From an uncultured Tissierellia bacterium (GTDB lineage: Bacteria; Bacillota; Clostridia; Tissierellales; Peptoniphilaceae): a DNA stretch of 48,097 nucleotides. Location: contig CALAJY010000024.1 in assembly GCA_937923265.1 (NCBI GenBank), positions 1 through 48,097 on the forward strand, in the 5' to 3' direction. This document shows, piece by piece, positions 17,126 to 25,420 of this stretch. Each line of letters starts with the position of its first letter. Positions within the stretch are counted from its first letter, which is position 1. Below the pieces are notes generated by a model. The model made no database searches. It saw only the letters and a program-made list of their open reading frames with translations, and was not told where the DNA came from. A program made the translations under genes and the position numbers.

Positions 17126-17190
17126 TATAATAAAGAGGTTAACAGAAGAAGAAACGTAGTGCATGCAGCGAGGGTTCGCTGACCAGGAGG
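17126..17190 (+). promoter_or_regulatory. pnp leader: -10 candidate and hairpin before the ribosome site
   Basis: TATAAT at 17126-17131 is a perfect -10, but no good -35 stands 17 bases upstream. CAGCGA (17166-17171) and TCGCTG (17176-17181) form a 6-bp stem with loop GGGT that ends just before AGGAGG (17185-17190). PNPase limits its own synthesis by acting on its leader in E. coli; that hairpin could play a similar part here, but this is inference. Confidence 0.4.
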
Positions 17191-17194
17191 AAAA

Positions 17195-19297
17195 ATGATC
17201 AAAGAGTATGATTATCAATCGACGGTAACGGATAACGCCTTTCACGTTACGATTGGAAAGGTTGCAGAGCAGGCCAACGGAGAATGCATCGTTCGTGCCG
17301 GAGACACCGTGGTTCTCACCACAGCCGTGGGAGCGAAGGAAGCAAGAGAAGGGGCGGACTTCTTTCCCCTCACCTGTGATTACCAGGAAAAGCTATATGC
17401 GGTCGGTCGCATTCCCGGCGGCTATGTGAAGAGAGAGGGGAGAGGATCCCAAGAGGCAACACTGAATGCACGCCAGATGGATCGTCCCATTCGTCCCTTG
17501 TTCCCGGAAGGATTTCATAATGATGTGCAGGTGATTGCTACCGTTTTATCCGTAGCACCCGAGGATCCTCCCGAGATTTGTGCAATGAACGGGTCTTCGA
17601 TTGCCCTTTCGATCTCCGATATTCCCTTCCATGGACCCACGGGAGCGGTTATTGTCGGCTATATCGATGGGGAGTATGTGATTAATCCCTCCGAAGAGCA
17701 GATGGAGCATTCGGAATTGAACCTGACGGTCGCAGGCACGGAGGAAGCCATCATGATGGTGGAAGCGGGTGCGAATGAATTGTCCGAAGATACCATGCTT
17801 GGCGCCATCCTCTTCGGCCATGAGGAGATTAAATCCATCTGCCGTTTCATCAAGGGCATCGTTGCCGAGTGTGGCAAGGAAAAGATGAGCTTTTCCAAGC
17901 ATGAACCGGATTCCGCTCTCCGCGAGCGGGTGGAGAATCTTTCCAAAGAGAAGCTCTTGCAGGCCCTTCGCACGGACAACAAGATGGTGCGTGAGGATGG
18001 AATTGAGGAAATCAAAAAGGAAACCCTGGAGGTTCTGGAGGCGGCGGATCCTGAGCTGTATCCTTCGATTCAGGGGGATGCCATCCTGGTCATGGACGAG
18101 ATCATTCGCGATGAAGTTCGTAGACTCATTACCGTGGAGAAGGTACGCTCCGATGGCCGTGCCATGGACGAGATCCGTCCTTTGTCGGCGGAAGCGGGTT
18201 TGCTTCCCAGGACTCACGGATCCGGACTCTTTAAGAGAGGACAGACCCAGGTTCTGAGCATCACCACCCTAGCCGGACCGGACGGGGTGCAATACATCGA
18301 TGGGCTTCATCAGGAAGAAATTGTAAAAAATTACTATCATCAGTATAATTTTCCACCGTTCTGTGTCGGAGACATTAAGCCGCTTCGTTCGCCGGGCCGC
18401 CGTGAAATCGGACATGGTCATCTTGCGGAACGGGCACTTCTCCCGGTGCTGCCGGATTATGCAGACTTCCCCTACACGATTCGCGTGGTTTCTGAGGTTC
18501 TCAGTTCCAATGGCTCCAGCTCGCAGGCCTCGATTTGCGGTTCGACCCTTTCTTTAATGGATGCGGGAGTCCCCATCAAGGCACCTGTGGCGGGAATTGC
18601 CATGGGACTGATCAAGGAGGGAGAGAATACCTCCATCTTGACGGATATCCAGGGGTTGGAAGACCATCTGGGCGACATGGACTTCAAGGTTGCGGGAACC
18701 GCTGAGGGCATCACCGCTCTTCAAATGGATATCAAGATCGAAGGCATTGATAAATCGATCATGGAGACCGCCCTGGCGCAAGCAAAGAAGGCACGTTTCC
18801 AGATTTTGGAAGTATTGAAGTCCGCCATTGCGGAACCCCGGAAGGAGCTTTCTCCCTACGCTCCGCGAATTCTCACCATCCAGATCGATCCCGATAAAAT
18901 CCGAGAGGTCATCGGTAAGGGAGGAAAGACGATCAATGGCATCGTGGATGCCACCGGAGCAAAGATTAACACCGAAGATGATGGCTTGATCACCATCACG
19001 GCTCCCGACGGCGATGGGGGAGAACGGGCCCTGAAAATGATCCAGGACATCGTCCGAGAGGTCGAAGTGGGGGATGTGTATGAGGGAAAAGTTGTCCGCA
19101 TTCTGAAATTTGGCGCTTTTGTTGATCTCGGCGGTGGAAAAGAGGGAATGGTTCACATTTCAAAGTTGGAAAATCACCGCGTGGAAAAGGTCGAGGACGT
19201 TGTGAATGTGGGAGATCCGATTAAAGTAAAGGTCATCGAAATCGATGACCAGGGTCGTATCAACCTGTCCCGGAAGGCACTGTTGCCCCGCGAATAG
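17195..19297 (+). CDS. pnp: Polyribonucleotide nucleotidyltransferase (PNPase)
   Basis: Phosphorolytic 3'-to-5' exoribonuclease, a trimer and a main mRNA decay enzyme. Seen in 700 aa: two RNase PH-like domains (first with GGYVKREGRGS and RPIRPLFPEGF, second with RTHGSGLFKRGQTQ and SNGSSSQASICGSTLSLMDAG), an alpha-helical linker between them, a KH domain with IREVIGKGGKTIN (about 565-620) and a C-terminal S1 domain with GKVVRILKFGAFVDLGGGKEGMVHIS kept in parts here. AGGAGGAAAA precedes the ATG. It likely works with RNase Y, encoded at 23.5 kb. Confidence 0.97.
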   Translation: MIKEYDYQSTVTDNAFHVTIGKVAEQANGECIVRAGDTVVLTTAVGAKEAREGADFFPLTCDYQEKLYAVGRIPGGYVKREGRGSQEATLNARQMDRPIRPLFPEGFHNDVQVIATVLSVAPEDPPEICAMNGSSIALSISDIPFHGPTGAVIVGYIDGEYVINPSEEQMEHSELNLTVAGTEEAIMMVEAGANELSEDTMLGAILFGHEEIKSICRFIKGIVAECGKEKMSFSKHEPDSALRERVENLSKEKLLQALRTDNKMVREDGIEEIKKETLEVLEAADPELYPSIQGDAILVMDEIIRDEVRRLITVEKVRSDGRAMDEIRPLSAEAGLLPRTHGSGLFKRGQTQVLSITTLAGPDGVQYIDGLHQEEIVKNYYHQYNFPPFCVGDIKPLRSPGRREIGHGHLAERALLPVLPDYADFPYTIRVVSEVLSSNGSSSQASICGSTLSLMDAGVPIKAPVAGIAMGLIKEGENTSILTDIQGLEDHLGDMDFKVAGTAEGITALQMDIKIEGIDKSIMETALAQAKKARFQILEVLKSAIAEPRKELSPYAPRILTIQIDPDKIREVIGKGGKTINGIVDATGAKINTEDDGLITITAPDGDGGERALKMIQDIVREVEVGDVYEGKVVRILKFGAFVDLGGGKEGMVHISKLENHRVEKVEDVVNVGDPIKVKVIEIDDQGRINLSRKALLPRE

Positions 19298-19310
19298 TTT
19301 GCTTGATAAG

Positions 19311-19340
19311 GCGATGGATTCTGAGAATCCATCGCTTTTT
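19311..19340 (+). terminator. Intrinsic terminator after pnp
   Basis: GCGATGGATT (19311-19320) and AATCCATCGC (19326-19335) form a perfect 10-bp stem with loop CTGAG, followed by TTTTT. Confidence 0.9.
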
Positions 19341-19376
19341 CTATGCGGAAAATCCACGGAGGGAGCAAGCATTATA

Positions 19377-19385
19377 TGTTATAAT
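19377..19385 (+). promoter_or_regulatory. Extended -10 promoter of ftsK
   Basis: TG-T-TATAAT (19377-19385) is a perfect extended -10; no clear -35 is visible. It lies between the pnp terminator and the ftsK ribosome site (GGGAGG). Confidence 0.6.
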
Positions 19386-19410
19386 AATACGAGTAGCTAA
19401 GGGAGGATTC

Positions 19411-21825
19411 ATGGCGCAGAGAAGAAGAAAAACCGGAAGAAAAAGAAAGAGTGCAAATCGCCCCCAGGATTTGGGTCTCATTATCGGCGTGATTGTCTTG
19501 CTCCTCGTTGCGATTTCGATTTATTTAAAAGATCAAAGCGGCTTTTTGGGCAGACTTATCGGAACTTTTTTCTTTCAAACTTTTGGATGGACTTCCTATC
19601 TGGTACCGATACTTGCCGGGATTCTGTTATTGGCAATTTATTACAAACAATTCCATGGAAAATTGCAGAAAACGATACTTTACCTATGTCTTCTTTTTCT
19701 TTGCCTTTCCATGATAAGTGGTATTCAACATTCCGCGCAGGGCAGTTTTCAAACGAATCTGGAGATTGCCGGGGAAAAGGGGAGTCAGCTTATCGGCTCA
19801 GGAATTTTCGGCGCATTTTTTGCTTATCTGTTTGGTCGCCTAATCGGATCGGTTGGAATTTACTGTCTGACGGCTGTTTCCCTGCTCTTTTTTCTACTCC
19901 ATTTATTTGAGATCCCCTTTTCTCGCTTTGTGAGTGGAATCCTTCAAGGATTCTCAGGATTTTTCCATTTCCTCCTTCGAGGAAGCAAGGAATTGGGTTC
20001 CCAGGTGAAGGACTCGATCAAAAATCGCGTCGACTCTGCGGAGGAAACTCCGGAGGACTCGGCTCTCTCCTCGACGCCGTCTATGACCAAGGCTTCTTTG
20101 CATCAGCAGGAGGCCAGGGTGGAAAGGATCGACAGGGAAAAGCCCCAACAAAAGATTCAAATCCACAGCTATCAGGATCTCGCACCCACCCCGGAAGAAG
20201 ATTTCACAGCCCACCCAATCGAGGAGACGCGAGGGGAGACGAAAGATTCGATGGTGGAGAAGCCATCGACTTCCTCCACGGAACCCACCGGGCAGCCGGA
20301 GCGAAACACCGATGACCGGGAAAAGCAGATGAGCCTGGAGGGGCTGGGTCTTACCATGCCCGAGGAGGAAGAGCTTTACCGGCTTCCCCCCTTGGAACTT
20401 CTGAAGCGCCCCCGGCGGTCCGGATCGATCGACGAAGCCGGGATGAAACAGGAGGCAAAAACCATTGAAGACACGCTTGCAAGCTTTGGCATCGAGTCCC
20501 AGGTTGTGTCCATTCAACGAGGACCCACGGTGACTTCCTTTGAGTTAAAGCCGCAAGCGGGAATCAAGGTGAGTCGGATCACAAATCTCGCCGATGATCT
20601 GGCGTTGGCGTTGGCCGCTCCGGATATTCGAATCGAAGCACCGATTCCGGGAAAGCCCTATGTGGGAATCGAAGTTCCCAATAAGGTGGCAGATAGCGTG
20701 AGCCTCAGGGAAATCATCGAGATTCCCGTCTTTCAGGAGGAGGACCAGGGGATACCCGTTGCTCTGGGAAAGAGCATCTCCGGGGAGCCCATGATTGCAA
20801 GAATCGATAAGATGCCCCACCTACTTATTGCCGGGGCAACGGGTTCCGGAAAGTCCGTCTGTATTAACACGATTATCACCAGCATCCTCTATAAGCATTC
20901 GCCTCGAGACGTTCGTCTGATTCTCATCGATCCCAAGGTGGTGGAGCTCTCGGTTTACAACGATATTCCCCATCTTCTGATTCCGGTCGTTACGGATCCG
21001 AAAAAGGCAAGCACCGCCCTCTATAAAGCCGTGCAGGAGATGGAACGTCGTTTCCGCCTCTTCTCGGAATATTCGGTTCGAGATATCAAAGGATATTGGG
21101 AGAAGCAAAAAACGGATGAGGACATGGAACTTTTGCCCTATATCGTCATCATCATCGATGAGCTCTCGGACCTGATGATGGTTGCCTCCAAGGATGTGGA
21201 AGCCCACATCACGCGCCTGGCACAGATGGCAAGGGCCTGTGGCATGCACTTAGTGATCGCCACGCAGCGTCCCTCGGTGGACGTGATCACCGGCACGATA
21301 AAGGCGAACATTCCCTCGCGGATCTCTTTCCAGGTTTCGTCAGCCATTGACTCTCGAACCATCCTGGATATGGGAGGAGCGGAAAAGCTTTTGGGGAAGG
21401 GCGACATGCTTTATTATCCGGCCAGCTTTTCCAAGCCCAAGCGGGTGCAGGGGGCATTTATCTCCGATCAGGAGGTCTCCTCTCTCGTTCAATTCATCAA
21501 AGACCGACATCAGGTTCGCTATGATAAGAGTCTTTTGGATTCGATTGAGAAAGAGACGGAAAGTGGCAGCCTTTCTTCGGGAGAGGGGGAAGACGAGAGA
21601 GATTCCCTCATGGATGAGGTTCTGGAATTTATTTCTCATGAAGATACCACTTCGATCAGTGGCTTACAGCGCCGCTTTCGCATTGGATATGCAAGAGCAG
21701 GACGCATCATTGATGATCTTGAGAAGATGGGAGCGGTTAGCGCTCAAGAGGGATCGAAACCGAGGGATGTGTTGATCCAAGAGTATGATCCGGAAGGGGG
21801 AGAAGGCAATGAATTTACCGAATAA
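19411..21825 (+). CDS. ftsK: DNA translocase FtsK/SpoIIIE
   Basis: Septum-bound DNA pump that clears chromosomes from the division plane. Seen in 804 aa: an N-terminal membrane part with about four hydrophobic segments (about residues 25-175), a Pro/Glu-rich charged linker (about 190-340), the RecA-like motor with GATGSGKS at 475-482 and a Walker B ending IIIDELSDL, and a C-terminal gamma winged-helix domain (SGLQRRFRIGYARAGRIIDDLE). ATG at 19411 follows GGGAGG; the frame is open further upstream but across the pnp terminator. FtsK usually directs XerC/D recombination at dif; a Xer-type recombinase is encoded at 45.8 kb. Confidence 0.95.
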   Translation: MAQRRRKTGRKRKSANRPQDLGLIIGVIVLLLVAISIYLKDQSGFLGRLIGTFFFQTFGWTSYLVPILAGILLLAIYYKQFHGKLQKTILYLCLLFLCLSMISGIQHSAQGSFQTNLEIAGEKGSQLIGSGIFGAFFAYLFGRLIGSVGIYCLTAVSLLFFLLHLFEIPFSRFVSGILQGFSGFFHFLLRGSKELGSQVKDSIKNRVDSAEETPEDSALSSTPSMTKASLHQQEARVERIDREKPQQKIQIHSYQDLAPTPEEDFTAHPIEETRGETKDSMVEKPSTSSTEPTGQPERNTDDREKQMSLEGLGLTMPEEEELYRLPPLELLKRPRRSGSIDEAGMKQEAKTIEDTLASFGIESQVVSIQRGPTVTSFELKPQAGIKVSRITNLADDLALALAAPDIRIEAPIPGKPYVGIEVPNKVADSVSLREIIEIPVFQEEDQGIPVALGKSISGEPMIARIDKMPHLLIAGATGSGKSVCINTIITSILYKHSPRDVRLILIDPKVVELSVYNDIPHLLIPVVTDPKKASTALYKAVQEMERRFRLFSEYSVRDIKGYWEKQKTDEDMELLPYIVIIIDELSDLMMVASKDVEAHITRLAQMARACGMHLVIATQRPSVDVITGTIKANIPSRISFQVSSAIDSRTILDMGGAEKLLGKGDMLYYPASFSKPKRVQGAFISDQEVSSLVQFIKDRHQVRYDKSLLDSIEKETESGSLSSGEGEDERDSLMDEVLEFISHEDTTSISGLQRRFRIGYARAGRIIDDLEKMGAVSAQEGSKPRDVLIQEYDPEGGEGNEFTE

Positions 21826-22360
21826 GATCACAATGGCTCGGCTGGCTTTTATTCCAGCCTTTATCATCGCTCTCTATGCATTGGGGATTCACTCCCCGAT
21901 TCCTGCGATTCTTTTTGCCATTGCCTCTCTGACCGATTTTGTGGATGGAAGGATTGCCCGGTCTCGTCATATGGTGACCACCTTTGGGAAATTCATGGAT
22001 CCCTTGGTGGACAAGGTCTTAACCCTTTCCGCCTTTATCATGCTGGTGGCCTTCGGGAGAATTCCCGCCTGGGTGGTGATCATCATCGTTGCCCGGGAGC
22101 TTTTGATCACGGGATTTCGCACGATTGCGGCTTCCAATGGCATCACCATTGCCGCCTCTTTGTGGGGAAAGTATAAAACCACCTGTCAGATGATTACCAT
22201 CCTCTTTTTTCTCATGACCCCGGTCTTTGGATGGAATGATACAGGTATGGTACAGATTTTAGATACAATTTTACTGGGATTAACGGTGTTCTTCACTTTA
22301 TTATCCGGTATCGACTATTTGTTGAAAAATATCACGGTCTTAGATTTAAAAAATATTTAA
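21809..22360 (+). CDS. pgsA: CDP-diacylglycerol-glycerol-3-phosphate 3-phosphatidyltransferase
   Basis: Membrane enzyme of 183 aa that makes phosphatidylglycerol phosphate from CDP-diacylglycerol. Seen: the CDP-alcohol phosphatidyltransferase signature in TDFVDGRIARSR plus FGKFMDPLVDK, giving the D-xx-DG-xx-AR-x8-G-xxx-D-xxx-D pattern, with several membrane segments around it. ATG at 21809 follows GGGGGAGAAGG and overlaps the ftsK end by 17 bp. It uses the product of CdsA (0.8 kb). recA follows after 13 bp. Confidence 0.93.
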   Translation: MNLPNKITMARLAFIPAFIIALYALGIHSPIPAILFAIASLTDFVDGRIARSRHMVTTFGKFMDPLVDKVLTLSAFIMLVAFGRIPAWVVIIIVARELLITGFRTIAASNGITIAASLWGKYKTTCQMITILFFLMTPVFGWNDTGMVQILDTILLGLTVFFTLLSGIDYLLKNITVLDLKNI

Positions 22361-22373
22361 ATGAGGAGGAACC

Positions 22374-23450
22374 ATGGCAATCGAAGGTTTGAATGCTTCG
22401 GATCGAGATAAAGCATTAAAGGTGGCATTTAATAAGATTGAAAAACAGTTCGGGAAGGGCTCGGTGATGCGGCTGGGCGACATGCCCAAGACGGAGGTGG
22501 CCTCCATTCCCACCGGTGCGATTAACCTGGATCTGGCACTGGGAGTCGGTGGTCTGCCGCGTGGTCGGATCATTGAAATTTATGGCCCCGAGAGTTCCGG
22601 AAAGACGACCCTGGCCCTTGAGACCATCGCGCAGGCTCAAAAGTTAGGCGGCATCGCTGCCTTTATTGATGCGGAGCATGCCCTCGATGTGGTTTATGCA
22701 AAAAAACTAGGCGTTGATGTGGATAACCTTGTCTTGTCACAGCCGGACGATGGCGAACAGGCCCTTGAGATTTGTGAGAGCCTCGTGCGCTCCAATGCCA
22801 TCGATATCGTGGTCGTAGACTCTGTTGCTGCCTTGGTTCCCCGTGCAGAAATTGAAGGGGAGATGGGGGACAGCCATATCGGTCTGTTAGCAAGACTCAT
22901 GTCCCAGGCACTGCGAAAATTGACGCCGACCGTCTCCAAATCGAATACCACAGTGATTTTTCTGAACCAAATCCGCCAGAAAATCGGAGTGATTTACGGA
23001 AATCCGGAGGTAACCACCGGCGGAATTGCCCTGAAATTCTATTCCACCGTGCGATTGGAAATTCGCCGTGGGGAACAGATTAAGGACGGGGATGAGATCA
23101 TAGGAAACCGTGCCAAGGTAAAAGTTGTTAAGAATAAGGTCGCACCTCCATTCAAACGAGTGGAGTTCGATATCATGTACGGGACGGGGATTTCGAAATT
23201 GGGAACCCTCTTAGACACCGCACTTGATTTAAAGATTGTAGAACGTGCCGGAGCTTGGTATAGCTTCCATGGCGAGAAACTCGGCCAGGGAAGAGAAAAC
23301 GCCAAGCAATTTCTCAAGGAGAACGAGGATATCCGCAAGGAGATTGATGCCCTCGTTCGAGAAACCATCGCGGAACCTGCCGATGAACCGGCAGCCTCCG
23401 AGGAAGATGCTTCCCCGAAAGACGATAACACGTTCGAATTCGATGAGTAA
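22374..23450 (+). CDS. recA: Recombinase RecA
   Basis: Strand-exchange ATPase and SOS co-protease, 358 aa. Seen: KQFGKGSVMRLGD, Walker A GPESSGKT at 71-78, DAEHALDVVYAKKLGVDVDN in part, VVVDSVAALVPRAEIEGEMG in part, and NQIRQKIGVIYGNPE, then the usual acidic C-terminal tail. AGGAGG lies five bases before the ATG. No LexA box is evident in the 13-bp gap, so transcription comes from upstream (pgsA or ftsK) or a promoter inside pgsA. Gene order pgsA-recA-rny is typical of Firmicutes. Confidence 0.98.
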   Translation: MAIEGLNASDRDKALKVAFNKIEKQFGKGSVMRLGDMPKTEVASIPTGAINLDLALGVGGLPRGRIIEIYGPESSGKTTLALETIAQAQKLGGIAAFIDAEHALDVVYAKKLGVDVDNLVLSQPDDGEQALEICESLVRSNAIDIVVVDSVAALVPRAEIEGEMGDSHIGLLARLMSQALRKLTPTVSKSNTTVIFLNQIRQKIGVIYGNPEVTTGGIALKFYSTVRLEIRRGEQIKDGDEIIGNRAKVKVVKNKVAPPFKRVEFDIMYGTGISKLGTLLDTALDLKIVERAGAWYSFHGEKLGQGRENAKQFLKENEDIRKEIDALVRETIAEPADEPAASEEDASPKDDNTFEFDE

Positions 23451-23485
23451 AATGTAAGAAAAATTTTTCTAGAAAGGAGGTAACC

Positions 23486-25036
23486 ATGGACTTACCCACA
23501 ATTATTCTCATAATTGTTCTTGTCCTGATTGCGGCAGCAGTCTCCTTTTTCATCGGGAACCAATATCGGTCTCGGCAAAATGCCTCTAAAATCGGATCGG
23601 CGGAAGAACTCGCCAAGAAGATTCTAGACGATGCGAACCGTGATGCAGAAACCAGCAAGAAGGAAGCCCTCCTTGCAGCGAAAGAAGAAATTCATCGCTT
23701 GCGGGATGACCAGGAGCAGAAGCATCAGGCACGTCAGTCCGAGCTTCAAGACATGGAAAAACGCGTTCTTAAGCGCGAGGAAAACTTGGAGAAAAAATCG
23801 GACCTGCTGGATAAAAAGAATGATGAACTGACCAGCCGCTTGGACAAGGTGAAGAAAAAGGAAAGCCAAGTTCAGGAGCTTCTTGCACAGCAAAGTCAAG
23901 AACTGGAACGGATTGCTTCTCTGAACAGCGAGGAAGCAAAGAACATGGTGCTGGAGGAAGCCAAAGAGAACAGCATTCATGAACAAGCGGTCATTCTTCG
24001 TGAGTTTGAAGCGAAGACAAAGGACCAGTCCGAGGCCATTGCTCGTGAAATCGTGACGCGTACCATTCAGCGTTACAGCTCGGATTATGTGGCAGAATCA
24101 ACGGTATCGGTGGTCTCACTGCCGAACGATGAGATGAAGGGAAGAATTATCGGTCGAGAAGGTCGAAACATTCGTGCCTTTGAAACGCTCACCGGCGTTG
24201 ATCTGATTATCGATGATACGCCCCAAGCGGTGGTCTTATCCTGCTTTGATCCCGTACGTCGGGAAAAGGCAAGAGTCGCTTTGGAGAAGTTAATCGTCGA
24301 TGGCAGAATTCATCCCACGCGGATCGAAGAGCTGTATGCGAAAGCGGAAGCGGAAGTGGACCATTCCATCCGGGAGGCCGGAGAACTGGCCATGGAGGAA
24401 GTGGGGATTCGAAATCTGCATCCGGAGATTATCAAGATCTTAGGAAAGCTGAAATATCGGACCTCCTACGGACAAAATGCGCTTTCTCATTCCATCGAGG
24501 TCGCTAATTTTGCCGGCATGCTGGCAGAAGAGGTCGGTGCCAACGTAAAGATTGCCAAGCGAGGCGGTCTGTTGCATGACCTCGGTAAGGCGATTGATCA
24601 CGAAATTGAAGCCCCCCATGTGGAGCTGGGCGTGAAGGTGGCGAAAAAGTACAAGGAGAGCAAAGAAGTTATTCATTGTATTGAAGCCCACCACAATGAC
24701 GTGGAACCAACTAGCATTGAAGCCATGCTGGTCCAGGCCGCAGATGCGATTTCCGCTGCCCGCCCGGGAGCCAGAAGGGAATCGATGGAGAATTACGTGA
24801 AACGCCTCGAGGACCTGGAGAACATTACGAATTCCTTTGACGGTATCGAACAGTCCTACGCCATTCAGGCGGGACGTGAGATTCGGATCATGGTGAAGCC
24901 GGAGCAGATTTCGGAAGATCAGATGACCCTCTTGGCGCATAACATCGCGGAGAAGATTGAATCTGAGCTGGAGTATCCGGGACAGATCAAGGTGAACCTG
25001 ATTCGTGAAACACGGGTTCAGGATTACGCAAAATAA
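23486..25036 (+). CDS. rny: Ribonuclease Y
   Basis: Membrane-anchored endoribonuclease that starts mRNA decay in many Firmicutes. Seen in 516 aa: one N-terminal transmembrane helix (about 5-25), a long charged coiled coil (about 35-190), a KH domain with MKGRIIGREGRNIRAFE, and an HD domain with the metal-binding pair H364-D365 in LLHDLGKAIDHE and later EAHHNDVEP. AAAGGAGG lies five bases before the ATG. The gene ends at a strong terminator (25047-25078). Confidence 0.96.
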   Translation: MDLPTIILIIVLVLIAAAVSFFIGNQYRSRQNASKIGSAEELAKKILDDANRDAETSKKEALLAAKEEIHRLRDDQEQKHQARQSELQDMEKRVLKREENLEKKSDLLDKKNDELTSRLDKVKKKESQVQELLAQQSQELERIASLNSEEAKNMVLEEAKENSIHEQAVILREFEAKTKDQSEAIAREIVTRTIQRYSSDYVAESTVSVVSLPNDEMKGRIIGREGRNIRAFETLTGVDLIIDDTPQAVVLSCFDPVRREKARVALEKLIVDGRIHPTRIEELYAKAEAEVDHSIREAGELAMEEVGIRNLHPEIIKILGKLKYRTSYGQNALSHSIEVANFAGMLAEEVGANVKIAKRGGLLHDLGKAIDHEIEAPHVELGVKVAKKYKESKEVIHCIEAHHNDVEPTSIEAMLVQAADAISAARPGARRESMENYVKRLEDLENITNSFDGIEQSYAIQAGREIRIMVKPEQISEDQMTLLAHNIAEKIESELEYPGQIKVNLIRETRVQDYAK

Positions 25037-25046
25037 GGAAATAAAG

Positions 25047-25078
25047 AAGACCCCGACGCTTTAAAGCGTCGGGGTCTT
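25047..25078. terminator. Two-way intrinsic terminator between rny and the opposite operon
   Basis: AAGACCCCGACGCTTT (25047-25062) and AAAGCGTCGGGGTCTT (25063-25078) are a perfect 16-base inverted repeat. T-rich bases follow on the + strand (CTTCTTTTATT), and A-rich bases precede it, so it can end both rny and the convergent gene at 25082-25420. Confidence 0.88.
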
Positions 25079-25081
25079 CTT

Positions 25082-25420
25082 TTATTCTTTCGGTTCATCG
25101 TGCCTGTGATTGGTGGGGTAGCCCTTCTTTTGTTGCTCTCTCCAATAGGAGGCATCCACCGCCTCCTCCATATGAATATCATGACCACAGTTGTGGCATT
25201 TTTGGGGAGCCAACAGCATCCTTCGGCCCAGATGAGCTCCACAGTGCGGACAGCGCCAGTATTGATAATCCAATACGCTGGACACGATGAGCAGAATTCC
25301 CGCAAGGATTAGGAGTGGCTTGCGAAGCTCCGGATTGGGTCCGAAGAAAGCAAGCACCGCGGAGGCAATCGTCAACACTTCCAAGAGGAGATACGTCCAT
25401 TTTACAATTTTTAATTTCAC
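25082..25420 (-). CDS. Small membrane protein with zinc ribbon, function unknown
   Basis: 112 aa. Seen: two N-terminal hydrophobic helices (about 8-27 and 34-50), then a cytoplasmic-looking zinc ribbon with CPHCGAH (about 57-63) and CHNCG (about 75-79), four cysteines suited to one Zn, and a charged, His-containing tail. It overlaps the end of yfhO by four bases (ATGA), so the two are translated together. I do not recognise a named family. The link with yfhO suggests a part in envelope polymer work or its control, but that is inference from position only. Confidence 0.75.
   Translation of the reverse strand: MKLKIVKWTYLLLEVLTIASAVLAFFGPNPELRKPLLILAGILLIVSSVLDYQYWRCPHCGAHLGRRMLLAPQKCHNCGHDIHMEEAVDASYWREQQKKGYPTNHRHDEPKE

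Noticed and set aside
19303..19410. Earlier start for ftsK at 19303
   Set aside because: It would begin before the pnp terminator and the ftsK promoter; GGGAGG fits ATG 19411.
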